A DNA stretch of 64,000 nt from positions 372,001 through 436,000 of the forward strand of contig CAWIYC010000005.1 of the NCBI GenBank assembly GCA_963840235.1, written 5' to 3'. This document shows, in pieces, positions 50,867 through 59,949 of this stretch. Under the pieces are notes generated by a model. It was not told the origin of the DNA. It did not search any database and was given only the letters and a program-made list of their open reading frames with translations. Source of the DNA: JBBRHQ01 sp963840235 (lineage in GTDB: Bacteria > Actinomycetota > Thermoleophilia > Solirubrobacterales > 70-9). Within the stretch, counting starts at the first letter, position 1. Each line of letters begins with the position of its first letter. Both the position numbers and the translations under genes were made by a program.

Positions 50867-52549
50867 TCAGTCGCGCGGAGGGAGCACGGGCACTGCTGAG
50901 CCGGCGCGGGCCGGCTGGCAACGGCGGGCGTTGGGATCGCCGTGGTCGCGGAAGGCGATCGAGGCTCCCCCGCCGCAGTCGATCACCGCGTCCGGCCCCC
51001 TGTCGCGGGCGTCGAGAACGTCGCGCCCACCGCGGCCGTAGAGGCGGTCCACCCCCGGCTGGCCGAGGATGCTGTTCGAGCCGCGATCGCCGACCAGCAC
51101 GTCGAAGTCGAAGGATCCCTCCAGGTCCTCGTTCGAGCGCGCCAACCTGACCGGGCGGCAGCCGGGTATCGCCTTGATGAATGCGACCCTGCGGGAGAGG
51201 GAGGCGAAGAGGACGCCCGGGTGCGCCGGGGTCTCGGCGAAGGAGGCGTTGTCGCGGCCGCCGCCACCGACCAGGGCACCGCCGACGCATCCGCCACCGG
51301 CGGCGAGCAGGTCCCCTCCGCCGCCCCCGAGGAGGCGATCGGGTCCCGTCGGCCCGCCGATCAGGCCGTCCGAGCCGGACCCGCCGATCAGGTTGTCGGC
51401 GCCCGGGCCGGCCTCGAACAGGTCGTTCTCCGAGCCGCCGCGAAGGACGTCGTCGCCGGGACCGGCGGCAGCGCGAACACTCCCGACCGCGGACAGCTCG
51501 CCGGCGATCCGCAGCCGGTCGTCGCCTGGGCCGAGGTCGGCGAGCACCCGCCGGACCGGCGGTGGCACAAGGCAGGACACGTTGCCGGGCCCGAGGCGCT
51601 CGCACCCCGGCCCGATCGCCAGGGGCTTCGCCGAGCGCACAGCGAAGGAGCCCGCGACCGGGTCGAAGGCGAGGCTGACCCGATCGGCCCCGCCGCCGCC
51701 GAGAAGCGCCAGGCCGCCCCCGCCTGCGGGCGAAGGATCCACCTGGACGTAGGCGTGGGCGTTGACCGGCGGCTCGTCGCCGCACGAGTCCAGGAATTCG
51801 AAACCGCGACAACGATCGCTGCCGGAATCGCCGCCGGCGACGTCTGCCCCGCCGCCGCCGCGGAGGCGGTCGTCGCCCGGGCCGCCATCGATCAGGTTCT
51901 CCGAGCCGTCGCCGGAGAGCACGTCGTCGAAGGCGGACCCCTCGATCCCCTCGAACCCCGCGATCGTGTCGCGCCCGTCGCCGCGGGCGCGGCCGCGGCG
52001 CAACGAGACCCAGACGCCCCCGTGGTCATGTGAGACAGCCGACGCGAAAGAGGCCATGTCGCCGCTCCCGGCTCCACCCCACATCCAGTCCCAGCCGTAG
52101 TCGCCGCTGACGAGGTCGCCATCGCCGGGCCCGCCGTTGACGGAGTCGATCCCGAGCCCGCCCGCCGCCTCATCGCCCTCGCCCCCGCCGCCGAGCACCC
52201 TGTCGTCGCCGAGATCCCCGGTGGCGATGTCGCCGTCGCCGTCGCCGCCATTGAGGTGGTCGTTGCCGCGGGCGCCCAGCAGCCGGTCCGATCCCTCCCC
52301 ACCGAGCAGAACGTCGCTGCCGGTCCCCCCCGCGATCCAGTCGTTGCCGCCTCCGCCGCAAACGGTGTCGGAGCCGTTGACGGCGGAGACGACGTCATCG
52401 CCGGCGTCGGCGTAGATCACGTCGGCGCGACGGGTTCCCTCGATCGTCTCCGCGGCGGCCGTGCCGATGATCGTCGCCGGGCGGCCGCCGCAGAAAGGCC
52501 CCGGCGGCCGGTCCCCGGCATCGGCGGCGCCGGGGAGCGCCGCCGCCAT
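50867..52549 (-). CDS. Secreted calcium-binding RTX-repeat protein
   Basis: The 560-residue protein is built of hemolysin-type nonapeptides (GGxGxDxLx), as in GGTGSDVLLGGEGSDRLLG and GGPGDDRLRGGGGADVAGG. There are two blocks (about 30-260 and 365-440) and a final one near 500, separated by beta-rich segments. Such repeats fold into Ca2+-loaded beta-rolls outside the cell. The first standard start (ATG 52549) leaves only a stub of a signal peptide. In-frame upstream codons encode GRRKVARVLGIAA, which would complete one but lack ATG, GTG or TTG. Six or more Cys suggest disulfides. No enzymatic domain is visible. Confidence 0.75.
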   Translation of the reverse strand: MAAALPGAADAGDRPPGPFCGGRPATIIGTAAAETIEGTRRADVIYADAGDDVVSAVNGSDTVCGGGGNDWIAGGTGSDVLLGGEGSDRLLGARGNDHLNGGDGDGDIATGDLGDDRVLGGGGEGDEAAGGLGIDSVNGGPGDGDLVSGDYGWDWMWGGAGSGDMASFASAVSHDHGGVWVSLRRGRARGDGRDTIAGFEGIEGSAFDDVLSGDGSENLIDGGPGDDRLRGGGGADVAGGDSGSDRCRGFEFLDSCGDEPPVNAHAYVQVDPSPAGGGGLALLGGGGADRVSLAFDPVAGSFAVRSAKPLAIGPGCERLGPGNVSCLVPPPVRRVLADLGPGDDRLRIAGELSAVGSVRAAAGPGDDVLRGGSENDLFEAGPGADNLIGGSGSDGLIGGPTGPDRLLGGGGGDLLAAGGGCVGGALVGGGGRDNASFAETPAHPGVLFASLSRRVAFIKAIPGCRPVRLARSNEDLEGSFDFDVLVGDRGSNSILGQPGVDRLYGRGGRDVLDARDRGPDAVIDCGGGASIAFRDHGDPNARRCQPARAGSAVPVLPPRD

Positions 52550-52667
52550 CGCGGCTATGCCCAGAACACGGGCGACCTTCCTCCTACCTGGGAGCCGCTG
52601 GAACGCCAGGCGGCAATCCTATGCCGCCTGGCCTGAACCCCCCGGGTCTGCAGTGATCGCTTCTGTT

Positions 52668-53807
52668 CTAGCCCGCGGTTCCAGCCAGCTCGAGCCCGAG
52701 CGCGTCTTCCACCGGGACGTAGGAAACGCCGAGCGCATCGGCCACGGCGGGGTGGGTTACCTCCCCGGCGGCGACGTTGACCCCGGGCCGCAGTCCCGGA
52801 TCCTTGCGGATCGCCTGCTCCAGCCCGAGATCGGCGAGGGCGATCGCGTACGGCATCGTCGCGTTGGTGAGGGCGTTGGTGGCCGTGATCGGCACCGCCC
52901 CCGGCATGTTGGCGACGCAGTAGTGGGTGATCCCCTCGACCTCGTAGGTGGGGTCGCGGTGGGTGGTCGGCTGCGAGGTCTCGAAGCAGCCGCCCTGGTC
53001 GATGGCGACGTCGACGAGGACCGCTCCCGGCCGCATCATCTCCAGCTGATCGCGGCGGACGACATAGGGGGCCCGGGCGCCGTGGACGAGGACCGCGCCG
53101 ATCACGAGGTCGGCCCGCGGCAGCATCTCCTCCACCGCCAGCGTCGTCGAGTAGACGGTCGAGCAACGCCCGCCGAAGGAGACGTCGAGCTCACGCAGGC
53201 GGTCCACCGACTTGTCGAAGACGAAGACGTCGGCCTCCATCCCGATCGCGATGAAGGCCGCATTCATGCCGACGACGCCGCCACCGATCACCATCACCGT
53301 GGCGGCGGCGACCCCGGGGACGCCGCCGAGCAGGATCCCGCGCCCGCCGAGGGGTTTCTCGAGCATGAAGGCGCCGGCCTGGGTGGCGATCTTGCCGGCG
53401 ATCTCGCTCATCGGGGCCAGCAGCGGCAGCCGGCCACGGGCGTCCTCGACCGTCTCGTAGGCGATGCAGGTGGCCCCGGATCCCTGCAGCCCGCGGGTCT
53501 GCTCGGGGTCGGGAGCAAGGTGCAGGTAGGTGAACAACAGCTGCTCGGAGCGGAGCATCTCGATCTCGCTCGGCTGAAGCTCCTTGACGTGGACGATCAT
53601 CTCGGCCTCGCCGAAGACCGAGGCCGCGTCGGGAGCGATGCGCGCGCCCTGCGCCTGGTACTCGGCGTCGGGGATGGCGCTGCCCTCTCCGGCCCCGGCC
53701 TCGATCGACACCTGGTGCCCACGATCGACCATCTCCCGGACCCCGGCCGGCGTGATCGCGACCCTGTACTCGTCCTCCTTGATCTCCTTGACCACTCCGA
53801 CCTTCAT
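52668..53807 (-). CDS. ald: Alanine dehydrogenase
   Basis: The 379-residue enzyme oxidatively deaminates L-alanine to pyruvate with NAD. It begins MKVGVVKEIKEDEYRVAITP, the conserved Arg/Lys pyruvate-binding start, and has LLFTYLHLAPD with the catalytic His. The Rossmann motif is VMVIGGGVVGMNAAFIAIG near 170. VDVAIDQGGCFETSQPTTH and HYCVANMPGAVPITAT are the Ald signatures. The ATG overlaps the preceding gene's stop by 4 bp (ATGA). Beside an omega-aminotransferase it would recycle alanine formed when pyruvate is the amino acceptor. Ald is a relative of lysine-ketoglutarate reductase, but the motifs here are those of true Ald. Confidence 0.93.
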   Translation of the reverse strand: MKVGVVKEIKEDEYRVAITPAGVREMVDRGHQVSIEAGAGEGSAIPDAEYQAQGARIAPDAASVFGEAEMIVHVKELQPSEIEMLRSEQLLFTYLHLAPDPEQTRGLQGSGATCIAYETVEDARGRLPLLAPMSEIAGKIATQAGAFMLEKPLGGRGILLGGVPGVAAATVMVIGGGVVGMNAAFIAIGMEADVFVFDKSVDRLRELDVSFGGRCSTVYSTTLAVEEMLPRADLVIGAVLVHGARAPYVVRRDQLEMMRPGAVLVDVAIDQGGCFETSQPTTHRDPTYEVEGITHYCVANMPGAVPITATNALTNATMPYAIALADLGLEQAIRKDPGLRPGVNVAAGEVTHPAVADALGVSYVPVEDALGLELAGTAG

Positions 53808-54901
53808 TCGACGCTCTCCTCCTTGACGTCCAATTGGAAGCGACAACCACGGCTCTCCAGCTCGGCGAACATCTCCCCCGGGTCGATGCAGCGCTCAGGC
53901 GGCAGCGCCCCCCGGGCGCCGATCCGGCCGCGCGCGATCAGCCGCACCGCCGCCGCGGACGGCGAGGCGGTGGAGACTATTCCCCCGCCCATTCCCCACC
54001 CCGCGTGCGGCGGCGTCACCGACCGCATCCTCACCGAGCGGCCACCGCCGGCGGCGTCGATGACGTGGACCGAGATTGTCTTCGGGGACTGGCGCACCGC
54101 CTCGCGCCCGGCCTCGCGCACCTCGTCCGGCGCGGCGCCGGTCAGCTCGCGCAGCTTCTCCAGCAGTGGCGGTGAGAGCGAGAGCCGGAAGCTGCATTCC
54201 CGGCAGCCGAAGCTCTCGCCGAAGGTGCGCAACTCGGAGTGCAGCGTGTAGATGGTTTCGGCGACTCCGATCTGCTCGCCGAAATCCACCTCGCCGCCGT
54301 CGCTGAGCGGCTCGACCTCGGCCGGCTCGCCGTCGCGCAGGACCACCGGCGGCAGGGTGAGCTCGTCGATCAGCGTCTCCAGCGCATAGGGAAGGCTGAG
54401 ACCCGGCGGGGGGTCGAGGTCGCGGCTGGCCGCGGAGACGTCGATCGAGGAGACGGTGTCGAGCTCGGCGACCGCCCGGGCCGCCATCAGGTTGGTCTTG
54501 CCGGGGCTCGAGCCGATGCCCAGGACCGCCAGCAGGCCCGCCGCCTCGAACTCGTCGCCCAGCGCCATCTGCTCGCCCGTGAGGTGGTAGAGGCCGCCGA
54601 GGTCGAGGTAGTGGCTGCCGGCTTCGAGGCAGGCGCGCATGGCGTCGAGGTTGATCCGGTAGCTGGCCGAGTTGACCAGCGCACCGCAGCCGGCGATCTC
54701 TCCGGCCAGGCCCGCGCGGGCGTCCGCCTCGCGGGCGCTCGCCTTGCCGCCGCCGTGCTCCGCCGCGATCCGCTCGGCGACATCACCACGGAGGTCGAGC
54801 AGCAGGATCGAGTCGACTTCGTCGGAGTCGGCGAGGTCCCTGACGATCGCCGGAGCAATCGTCCCCGCAGCCCCAAGCACCGCGACCCTCACCGCGACCA
54901 C
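53804..54901 (-). CDS. Saccharopine dehydrogenase-like protein
   Basis: The 365-residue protein starts RVAVLGAAGTIAPAIVRDLAD with a Rossmann motif and has LVNSASYRINLDAMRACLEAG, HYLDLGGLYHLTGEQM and GIGSSPGKTNLMAARAV. These match the Sacchrp_dh_NADP domain plus its C-terminal catalytic domain. Homologues act on saccharopine, carboxynorspermidine or related secondary amines. The polyamine setting makes a carboxynorspermidine/saccharopine-type substrate attractive, but this is inference. It is coupled to ald (ATGA) and lies 40 bp after the PucR gene on the same strand. Confidence 0.82.
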   Translation of the reverse strand: MVAVRVAVLGAAGTIAPAIVRDLADSDEVDSILLLDLRGDVAERIAAEHGGGKASAREADARAGLAGEIAGCGALVNSASYRINLDAMRACLEAGSHYLDLGGLYHLTGEQMALGDEFEAAGLLAVLGIGSSPGKTNLMAARAVAELDTVSSIDVSAASRDLDPPPGLSLPYALETLIDELTLPPVVLRDGEPAEVEPLSDGGEVDFGEQIGVAETIYTLHSELRTFGESFGCRECSFRLSLSPPLLEKLRELTGAAPDEVREAGREAVRQSPKTISVHVIDAAGGGRSVRMRSVTPPHAGWGMGGGIVSTASPSAAAVRLIARGRIGARGALPPERCIDPGEMFAELESRGCRFQLDVKEESVE

Positions 54902-54941
54902 CCCCGCCCGGTTCCGCCGCTCCGCCTCTGTCTCTCCGCTC

Positions 54942-56498
54942 TCAACCCACCAGCTCCCTTGCTCTCAATGCCAGCCAGAACTCGATCCGGTCGTGCGCGG
55001 TCGAGAGGTCCCGCCCGGTCAGCTCCTCCACCTTACGCATCCGGTAGCGCAGCGTATGGCGGTGGCAATAGACCTCGCGTGCCGCCCGCTCCCACTGGCC
55101 GTTCTGCTCGATGAAGGCTTCGAGCGAACGCAGCAGCTCACCGCCGTACTCGGCGTCGCCTTCGTCGATCGGCCCGAGCACGCTCTGGCAGTAGAGCTTC
55201 AGCGCCTCGTCGTCGGACACTGAGAGCAGCAGGGTGAAGGCGCCGAGGTCCCGCCATGACGCCACCTCGGGCGCCTTGCCGTTGGCGAGCGCGGTCGCCT
55301 CGAGCGCGCAGCGGGCCTCGTGGAAGCAGCGCCGCAGCGCCTCCGGCGGAGCCGGCCGGCTCGCCGCCGCTCGCACCGCGCCGCGCTCCTCCGCCAGCGC
55401 TGCCCGGGCCTTAGCCGCGACCTCGATCGGGTCGCGCCCGCCGGCGTCGATCAGCGCGCACAGCAGCTCCCTTCCCTGACTGGCGTGCGGCGCGACCACG
55501 GCGGGGCAGCCGGCGGCGGCCAGGGCCGCCTCGAGCGAGGGCTCGGCCGCCGAGGCGTCATCGAGCGAGAAAACGAGCACTGCGGCGCTGGGGCCGACCC
55601 CGAAGGGCTCGAGCCTGCGCTTCAGCTCGGCCTCCTCGAGCCGCCCCGAGAGCGCCGCCGCCAGCACGTCGCCGGCCAGGCGCCGCTCGGTCTCGCGGGC
55701 GACGCGGCGGCGCATCAGCTCCAGCGCCACCACCGCCACCGCCTGCTGCAGGATCATCTGCTCGAAGTCGCCGAGGCCGCCGGAGTCGCGGACGATCGCG
55801 ACCCAGGCCAGCGGCGGCCCGCCCCCGGGCGAGACGACCGGGTGCGCCAGCGCCCGCCCCGCGACCGAGGGGTGCGAGGGGATGAAGGGGTGGCCGTCTG
55901 CGAGGTGCGCCAGCGCCTGCGCACTGATGTCGTCGGCGGCCTCCTCGGAGAGCTCGCGGCGGAAGCCCCTGCCGGCCAGCGGCTCGCCGCGGCCGTCGAG
56001 GATGGTGACGGTGCCGCCAACCGCGGAGGAGATGGTCGCGGCGATCTCCTCCAACCCGCGCTCCTCGAGCACCAGCCGCTCGAGCCGGCGCTGCACCGCG
56101 ATCCCCCGCTGGAGGACCTCGTACTGCTCGTTGACCAGGCGCGAGAAGGCCTTCTCGGTGATCGCGATGAACGGCATCGAGTAGGGGACCGCGAACAACG
56201 GGAACTCCTGCTTGCGGGCCTCGTCCACCAGCGCCTTCGGCAGCTTCTTGTGGCTGAAGCCGGTGCCGAATCCGAGCCCGGCGAGGTTGTGGCGGACGAG
56301 CAGGCTGATGTAGGCCCGCTGCTTGGCGGCGCCCGTCAGCGGGATCCCGGTGGTCAGCATCAGCTCGCCACCGGAGAGCCAGGGGGTCGGGTCCTCGAGC
56401 TCGGAGATGTGGACCCAGCGGACCGGGCTCTCCGCGCCAGGCTCCCCGGCCGCCAGCTCGAGTCCCAACTCGTCGAGCAGCCCGTTGACCGTGAGCAT
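54942..56498 (-). CDS. PucR-family transcriptional regulator
   Basis: The 518-residue regulator has an N-terminal PucR domain (about 1-125, WVHISELEDPTPWLSGGELML), a coiled linker and a GAF-like middle domain (VGGTVTILDGRGEPLAG). A CdaR GGDEF-like region follows, with a C-terminal PucR helix-turn-helix near 465-500 (WERAAREVYCHRHTLRYRMR, KVEELTGRDL). PucR proteins respond to purine or nitrogen compounds, and several control polyamine or GABA use next to their own gene. Its position between alanine dehydrogenase and the aminotransferase makes these genes the likely targets. It is 36 bp after the aminotransferase gene. Confidence 0.9.
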   Translation of the reverse strand: MLTVNGLLDELGLELAAGEPGAESPVRWVHISELEDPTPWLSGGELMLTTGIPLTGAAKQRAYISLLVRHNLAGLGFGTGFSHKKLPKALVDEARKQEFPLFAVPYSMPFIAITEKAFSRLVNEQYEVLQRGIAVQRRLERLVLEERGLEEIAATISSAVGGTVTILDGRGEPLAGRGFRRELSEEAADDISAQALAHLADGHPFIPSHPSVAGRALAHPVVSPGGGPPLAWVAIVRDSGGLGDFEQMILQQAVAVVALELMRRRVARETERRLAGDVLAAALSGRLEEAELKRRLEPFGVGPSAAVLVFSLDDASAAEPSLEAALAAAGCPAVVAPHASQGRELLCALIDAGGRDPIEVAAKARAALAEERGAVRAAASRPAPPEALRRCFHEARCALEATALANGKAPEVASWRDLGAFTLLLSVSDDEALKLYCQSVLGPIDEGDAEYGGELLRSLEAFIEQNGQWERAAREVYCHRHTLRYRMRKVEELTGRDLSTAHDRIEFWLALRARELVG

Positions 56499-56534
56499 CG
56501 AGGGCCTCCGGCTCGATCCTGTGTCGAGGGCCGG

Positions 56535-57914
56535 CTAGATCCGCTTCGACGCCGCGGTGAGGACCTTGTGCAGCACGTCGTGGATCTCCTCGAACTGCTC
56601 GGTGTCTGCGATCAGCGGCGGCGCCAGCTGGATCACCGGGTCGCCGCGGTCGTCGGCCCGGCAGATCAGGCCGCGTCGGTACAGCTCACCGGAGAGGAAG
56701 CCACGCAGGAGGTCCTCGGCCTCCTCGTCGCTGAAGGTCTCCTTGGTGTCCTGGTCCTTGACCAGCTCCAGAGCCTGGAAATAGCCGGCGCCCCGAACGT
56801 CGCCGACGATCGGGATGTCGCCCAGGCTCTCCAGCATCTGCCTGAACTCGGCCTCCTTGGCGAGGACGTGCCCACAGAGGTCCTCGCGCTCGATGATGTC
56901 GAGGTTGGCCATCGCCATCGCGGCCGCGACCGGGTGCCCGGCGAAGGTGAAGCCGTGGGCGAAGGACTCCGAGCCCTCCATGAAGGGCTCGGCGACGGCG
57001 TCGGATGCGATCAGCGCCCCCATCGGAGCGTATGCCGAGGTCAGCGCCTTGGCGGTGGTGATGATGTCCGGCTGGTAGGAGAACCGTTCAGAGCCGAAGT
57101 AGTGGCCGAGGCGCCCCCATGAGCAGATCACCTCGTCGGAGATCAGGAGCACGTCGTGGCGGTCGCAGATCTCCCGCACATGCTGGAAGTAGCCGTCGGG
57201 TGGGACGAAGCAGCCGCCGGCGTTCTGGACCGGCTCGAGGATCACGGCGCCGACCGTCTCCGGGCCCTCGAACATGATCCGCTCCTCGATCGCACTCGAG
57301 GCCCACAGGGGGTGGCGGTCATCCGGCCAGCGATAGAGGTTCGTGTTGGGGACGTGGCAGCCGCCGGGGGTCAAAGGCTCGAACTGTGAGCGAAGCTCGG
57401 TGATCCCGGTGGCCGAGAGGGCGCCGAGGGAGGTGCCGTGGTAGGCGATCTCGCGGGCGATCACCTTGGTCTTCTGGCCGTTGCCGCGCAGGCGATGGTA
57501 GTTGCGGGTGAGCTTCAGCGCCGACTCGACCGCCTCCGAGCCGCCGGAGGTGAAGAAGACGCGATTGAGGTCTCCCGGGGCGAGCGTCGCGATCCTCGCC
57601 GCCAGCTCGATCGCGCGCGGGTGGGCATAGCTCCAGAGGACGTAGAAGTCCAGCTCCTCGACCTGGCGGGCGGCGGCCTCTCCGATCTCGCTGCGGCCGT
57701 GGCCGGCGTTGACGCAGAACAGCCCGGAGAGCCCGTCGAGGTAGCGGTTGCCGTTCTCGTCGTAGACGTAGCAGCCGTCTCCTCGGGAGATGATCGGGAT
57801 CTCGTGGTCGGCGGTGTAGGTGCCCATCCGCGAGAAGTGCATCCACAGATGCCGCCTTGCCATCTCTTGCAGGCTGGTGTCGGTCTGACCGGTCTTCTGC
57901 TGTGCGATCGCCAT
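56535..57914 (-). CDS. Class III omega-aminotransferase (polyamine/diamine type)
   Basis: The 459-residue PLP enzyme has the class III outline: WMHFSRMGTYTADHEIPIIS, YLDGLSGLFCVNAGHGRSEI and FFTSGGSEAVESALKLTRNYH. ILEPVQNAGGCFVPP follows, then LISDEVICSWGRLGHYFGS with the PLP-ring Asp, and DIITTAKALTSAYAPMGA with the Schiff-base Lys near 288. The closest functional types are putrescine/spermidine- or beta-alanine-pyruvate aminotransferases (SpuC-like). Putrescine or a polyamine would become an aminoaldehyde with pyruvate converted to alanine. It is divergent from the APC permease gene across a 232-bp control region. Confidence 0.88.
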   Translation of the reverse strand: MAIAQQKTGQTDTSLQEMARRHLWMHFSRMGTYTADHEIPIISRGDGCYVYDENGNRYLDGLSGLFCVNAGHGRSEIGEAAARQVEELDFYVLWSYAHPRAIELAARIATLAPGDLNRVFFTSGGSEAVESALKLTRNYHRLRGNGQKTKVIAREIAYHGTSLGALSATGITELRSQFEPLTPGGCHVPNTNLYRWPDDRHPLWASSAIEERIMFEGPETVGAVILEPVQNAGGCFVPPDGYFQHVREICDRHDVLLISDEVICSWGRLGHYFGSERFSYQPDIITTAKALTSAYAPMGALIASDAVAEPFMEGSESFAHGFTFAGHPVAAAMAMANLDIIEREDLCGHVLAKEAEFRQMLESLGDIPIVGDVRGAGYFQALELVKDQDTKETFSDEEAEDLLRGFLSGELYRRGLICRADDRGDPVIQLAPPLIADTEQFEEIHDVLHKVLTAASKRI

Positions 57915-58146
57915 TTCCGCTCTCCGTCCGCGCTCGGGTTTGCTTCTACTAAGTGGACAACGCTAGAGCCGAATCGTCGCGCTTGCAAGTGATTTTTGGG
58001 TCAAGCCCCCAATCTGCCCTTGTACAAGATGGACAAAGTGGGTCCTGCACCTTTTTCCATCCCCCACTTGCGAATAGTGTTGCGGCCGCATAGGTTCGCG
58101 TCCAGTCGCCGCCGCCGTGGCAGCGGGATGACCAAGGAGGAGACGC
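57915..58146. promoter_or_regulatory. Divergent control region with candidate PucR operator
   Basis: This 232-bp gap separates the aminotransferase and permease genes. It holds a perfect 10-bp palindrome CTTGTACAAG at 58019-58028. TGTACAA (58021-58027) and TGGACAA (58030-58036) form a direct repeat with 9-bp phasing, and another TGGACAA lies at 57954-57960. The local GC content is lower than in the flanking genes. A ribosome site AAGGAGGAG precedes the permease ATG. Binding by the adjacent PucR protein is inferred, not shown. Confidence 0.5.
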
Positions 58147-59949
58147 ATGGAGAGTGCTTCTGCAGCCGAGCCGCCCCGCCAGGCCGGGGTCGCCAGCGAG
58201 GGCGACAAGGGGCTGAAGTCCGGCGCCCTCGGCTTCCTCTCCAACGTCGTCATCGGCGTCGCCTCGACCGCGCCCGGCTACAGCCTCGCCGCGGTCCTCG
58301 GCTTCGTCGCGATCGAGGTCGGCTTCCAATCGCCGGCGATCCTCTGGCTTGCCTTCATCCCGATGCTGTTCATCTCCGCCGCCTACTACTACATGAACCG
58401 TGCCGACCCCGATTGCGGCACCTCGTTCACCTGGCTCACCTCGACCGTGGGGCCGCGGACCGGTTGGATGACGGGCTGGGCGATCATCATGGCCGACCTC
58501 TTCGTCATGGCCAACCTGTCCCAGATCGCCGGCCTCTACACGTTCCTCCTGTTCGACTGGCAGTCCGCTGCCGACTCGGTCGCCGCGGTGACCGCGGTCG
58601 GCGTGCTCTGGATCGTCGTCATGACCTGGATCTGCGTCGTCGGGATCGAGCTCTCGGCCAGGACCCAGTTCTTCCTGCTCGGGGCCGAGGTCCTCACCCT
58701 GGCCCTGTTCTCGGTCGTCGCCCTGATCAAGGTCTACGCCACCGACGTCACCGGCTCCGTGCTGCCGTCGCTTTCCTGGTTCAACCCGCTCGACATCTCC
58801 AGCGGCAGCGCCCTGGCGGCGGGACTGACCCTGGCGATCTTCATCTACTGGGGGTGGGATACGACCGTCACCGTCAACGAGGAGAGCGAGAACTCCTCCG
58901 AGACGCCCGGGAGGGCGGCGGTCACGGCCACCGTCATCCTCGTCCTCATCTACGTGGTCGTCGCCGTCGCCGCCCAGTCCTACGCTGGAATCGGCGAGCT
59001 GAAGCAGAATCCCGATGACGTCCTCAGCGCTCTCGGCACCGACGTCTTCGGCTCCCCGCTCGACAAGATCCTGATCATCGCCGTGCTGACATCGGCCTCG
59101 GCCTCGACCCAGACGACGATCCTGCCGAGCTCGCGGACCTCGCTCTCGATGGCTTTCGCAAAGGCGATACCGAAACACTTCGGCCACGTCCACGAGCGCT
59201 TCCAGACGCCCGACTACTCGACCATCTGGTTCGGCGTCGGCTCGATCGTCTGGTACGTGGGGCTGACCCTGATCAGCGAGAACATCCTCTTCGACTCGAT
59301 CGCGGCACTCGGCCTGATGATCGCCTTCTACTACGCGCTGACCGGCTTCGCGGCGCCGATCTACTACCGTCACGAGCTGTTCAGGGGCTCGGGCGCGGTG
59401 CGAACCGTCGGCGTCGGGGTCTTCGGCGGGGTGGCGCTGCTCGGCCTCGGCTTCTTCGTCGCCGACATCTGGAGCACGCAGGGCAATGCCTGGACCGCGC
59501 TGTTCGACAAGTCCAGCTTCGCCAACCTCGTCGCCACCGTCTGCGCCTGGGTGGGAACCGCCGGGGTGATCATCGGCACGATCACCGCCTTCGCCCGCCA
59601 GCGCTCGCTCAAGAACCTGATCCTGGTCGGCGTCGCCAGCACGATCGGAGGCCTGGTGCTCGCCTGGGCCTTCTTCAAGAGCGCGATCGACCTCTCCGAT
59701 CCCGCCAACTCGGAGTCCGGCGATTCCTGGTTCGGGCTGGGGCCACCGTTTATTATCGGGATCGGCTCGCTGCTCGTCGGCGTGGTTCTGATGCTGATCT
59801 GGGAGCGGACCAACCCGGAGTTCTTCAAGCGCAAGTGGAAGACCGCCGCGCCGGGGTCTCTCGACGCGGAGCCGGAGCCGGTCGCCGGCGGCGCTCCGCT
59901 GCCGGGGGAGCCGGTTCCGGGCAAGCACGACCATGGTGAGGTGAGCTAG
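58147..59949 (+). CDS. APC-superfamily amino acid/polyamine permease
   Basis: The 600-residue membrane protein has about 12-14 transmembrane helices. TM1 carries the APC motif GFLSNVVIGVASTAPGYSLAA. The phrase PDCGTSFTWLTSTVGPRTGW follows, and TM6 has WGWDTTVTVNEESENSSETPG, the conserved Glu/Asn loop of the family. The C-terminal tail of about 60 residues is cytosolic and ends in a His/Asp-rich stretch. It likely imports a polyamine or amino acid by proton symport, complementing the ABC importer. The UspA gene begins directly after its stop. Confidence 0.88.
   Translation: MESASAAEPPRQAGVASEGDKGLKSGALGFLSNVVIGVASTAPGYSLAAVLGFVAIEVGFQSPAILWLAFIPMLFISAAYYYMNRADPDCGTSFTWLTSTVGPRTGWMTGWAIIMADLFVMANLSQIAGLYTFLLFDWQSAADSVAAVTAVGVLWIVVMTWICVVGIELSARTQFFLLGAEVLTLALFSVVALIKVYATDVTGSVLPSLSWFNPLDISSGSALAAGLTLAIFIYWGWDTTVTVNEESENSSETPGRAAVTATVILVLIYVVVAVAAQSYAGIGELKQNPDDVLSALGTDVFGSPLDKILIIAVLTSASASTQTTILPSSRTSLSMAFAKAIPKHFGHVHERFQTPDYSTIWFGVGSIVWYVGLTLISENILFDSIAALGLMIAFYYALTGFAAPIYYRHELFRGSGAVRTVGVGVFGGVALLGLGFFVADIWSTQGNAWTALFDKSSFANLVATVCAWVGTAGVIIGTITAFARQRSLKNLILVGVASTIGGLVLAWAFFKSAIDLSDPANSESGDSWFGLGPPFIIGIGSLLVGVVLMLIWERTNPEFFKRKWKTAAPGSLDAEPEPVAGGAPLPGEPVPGKHDHGEVS

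Noticed and set aside
52668..54901. Split lysine-ketoglutarate reductase/saccharopine dehydrogenase pair
   Set aside because: The first protein has the specific alanine dehydrogenase signatures (VDVAIDQGGCFETS, HYCVANMPGAVP), so the LKR reading is less likely, although the partner's substrate remains open.
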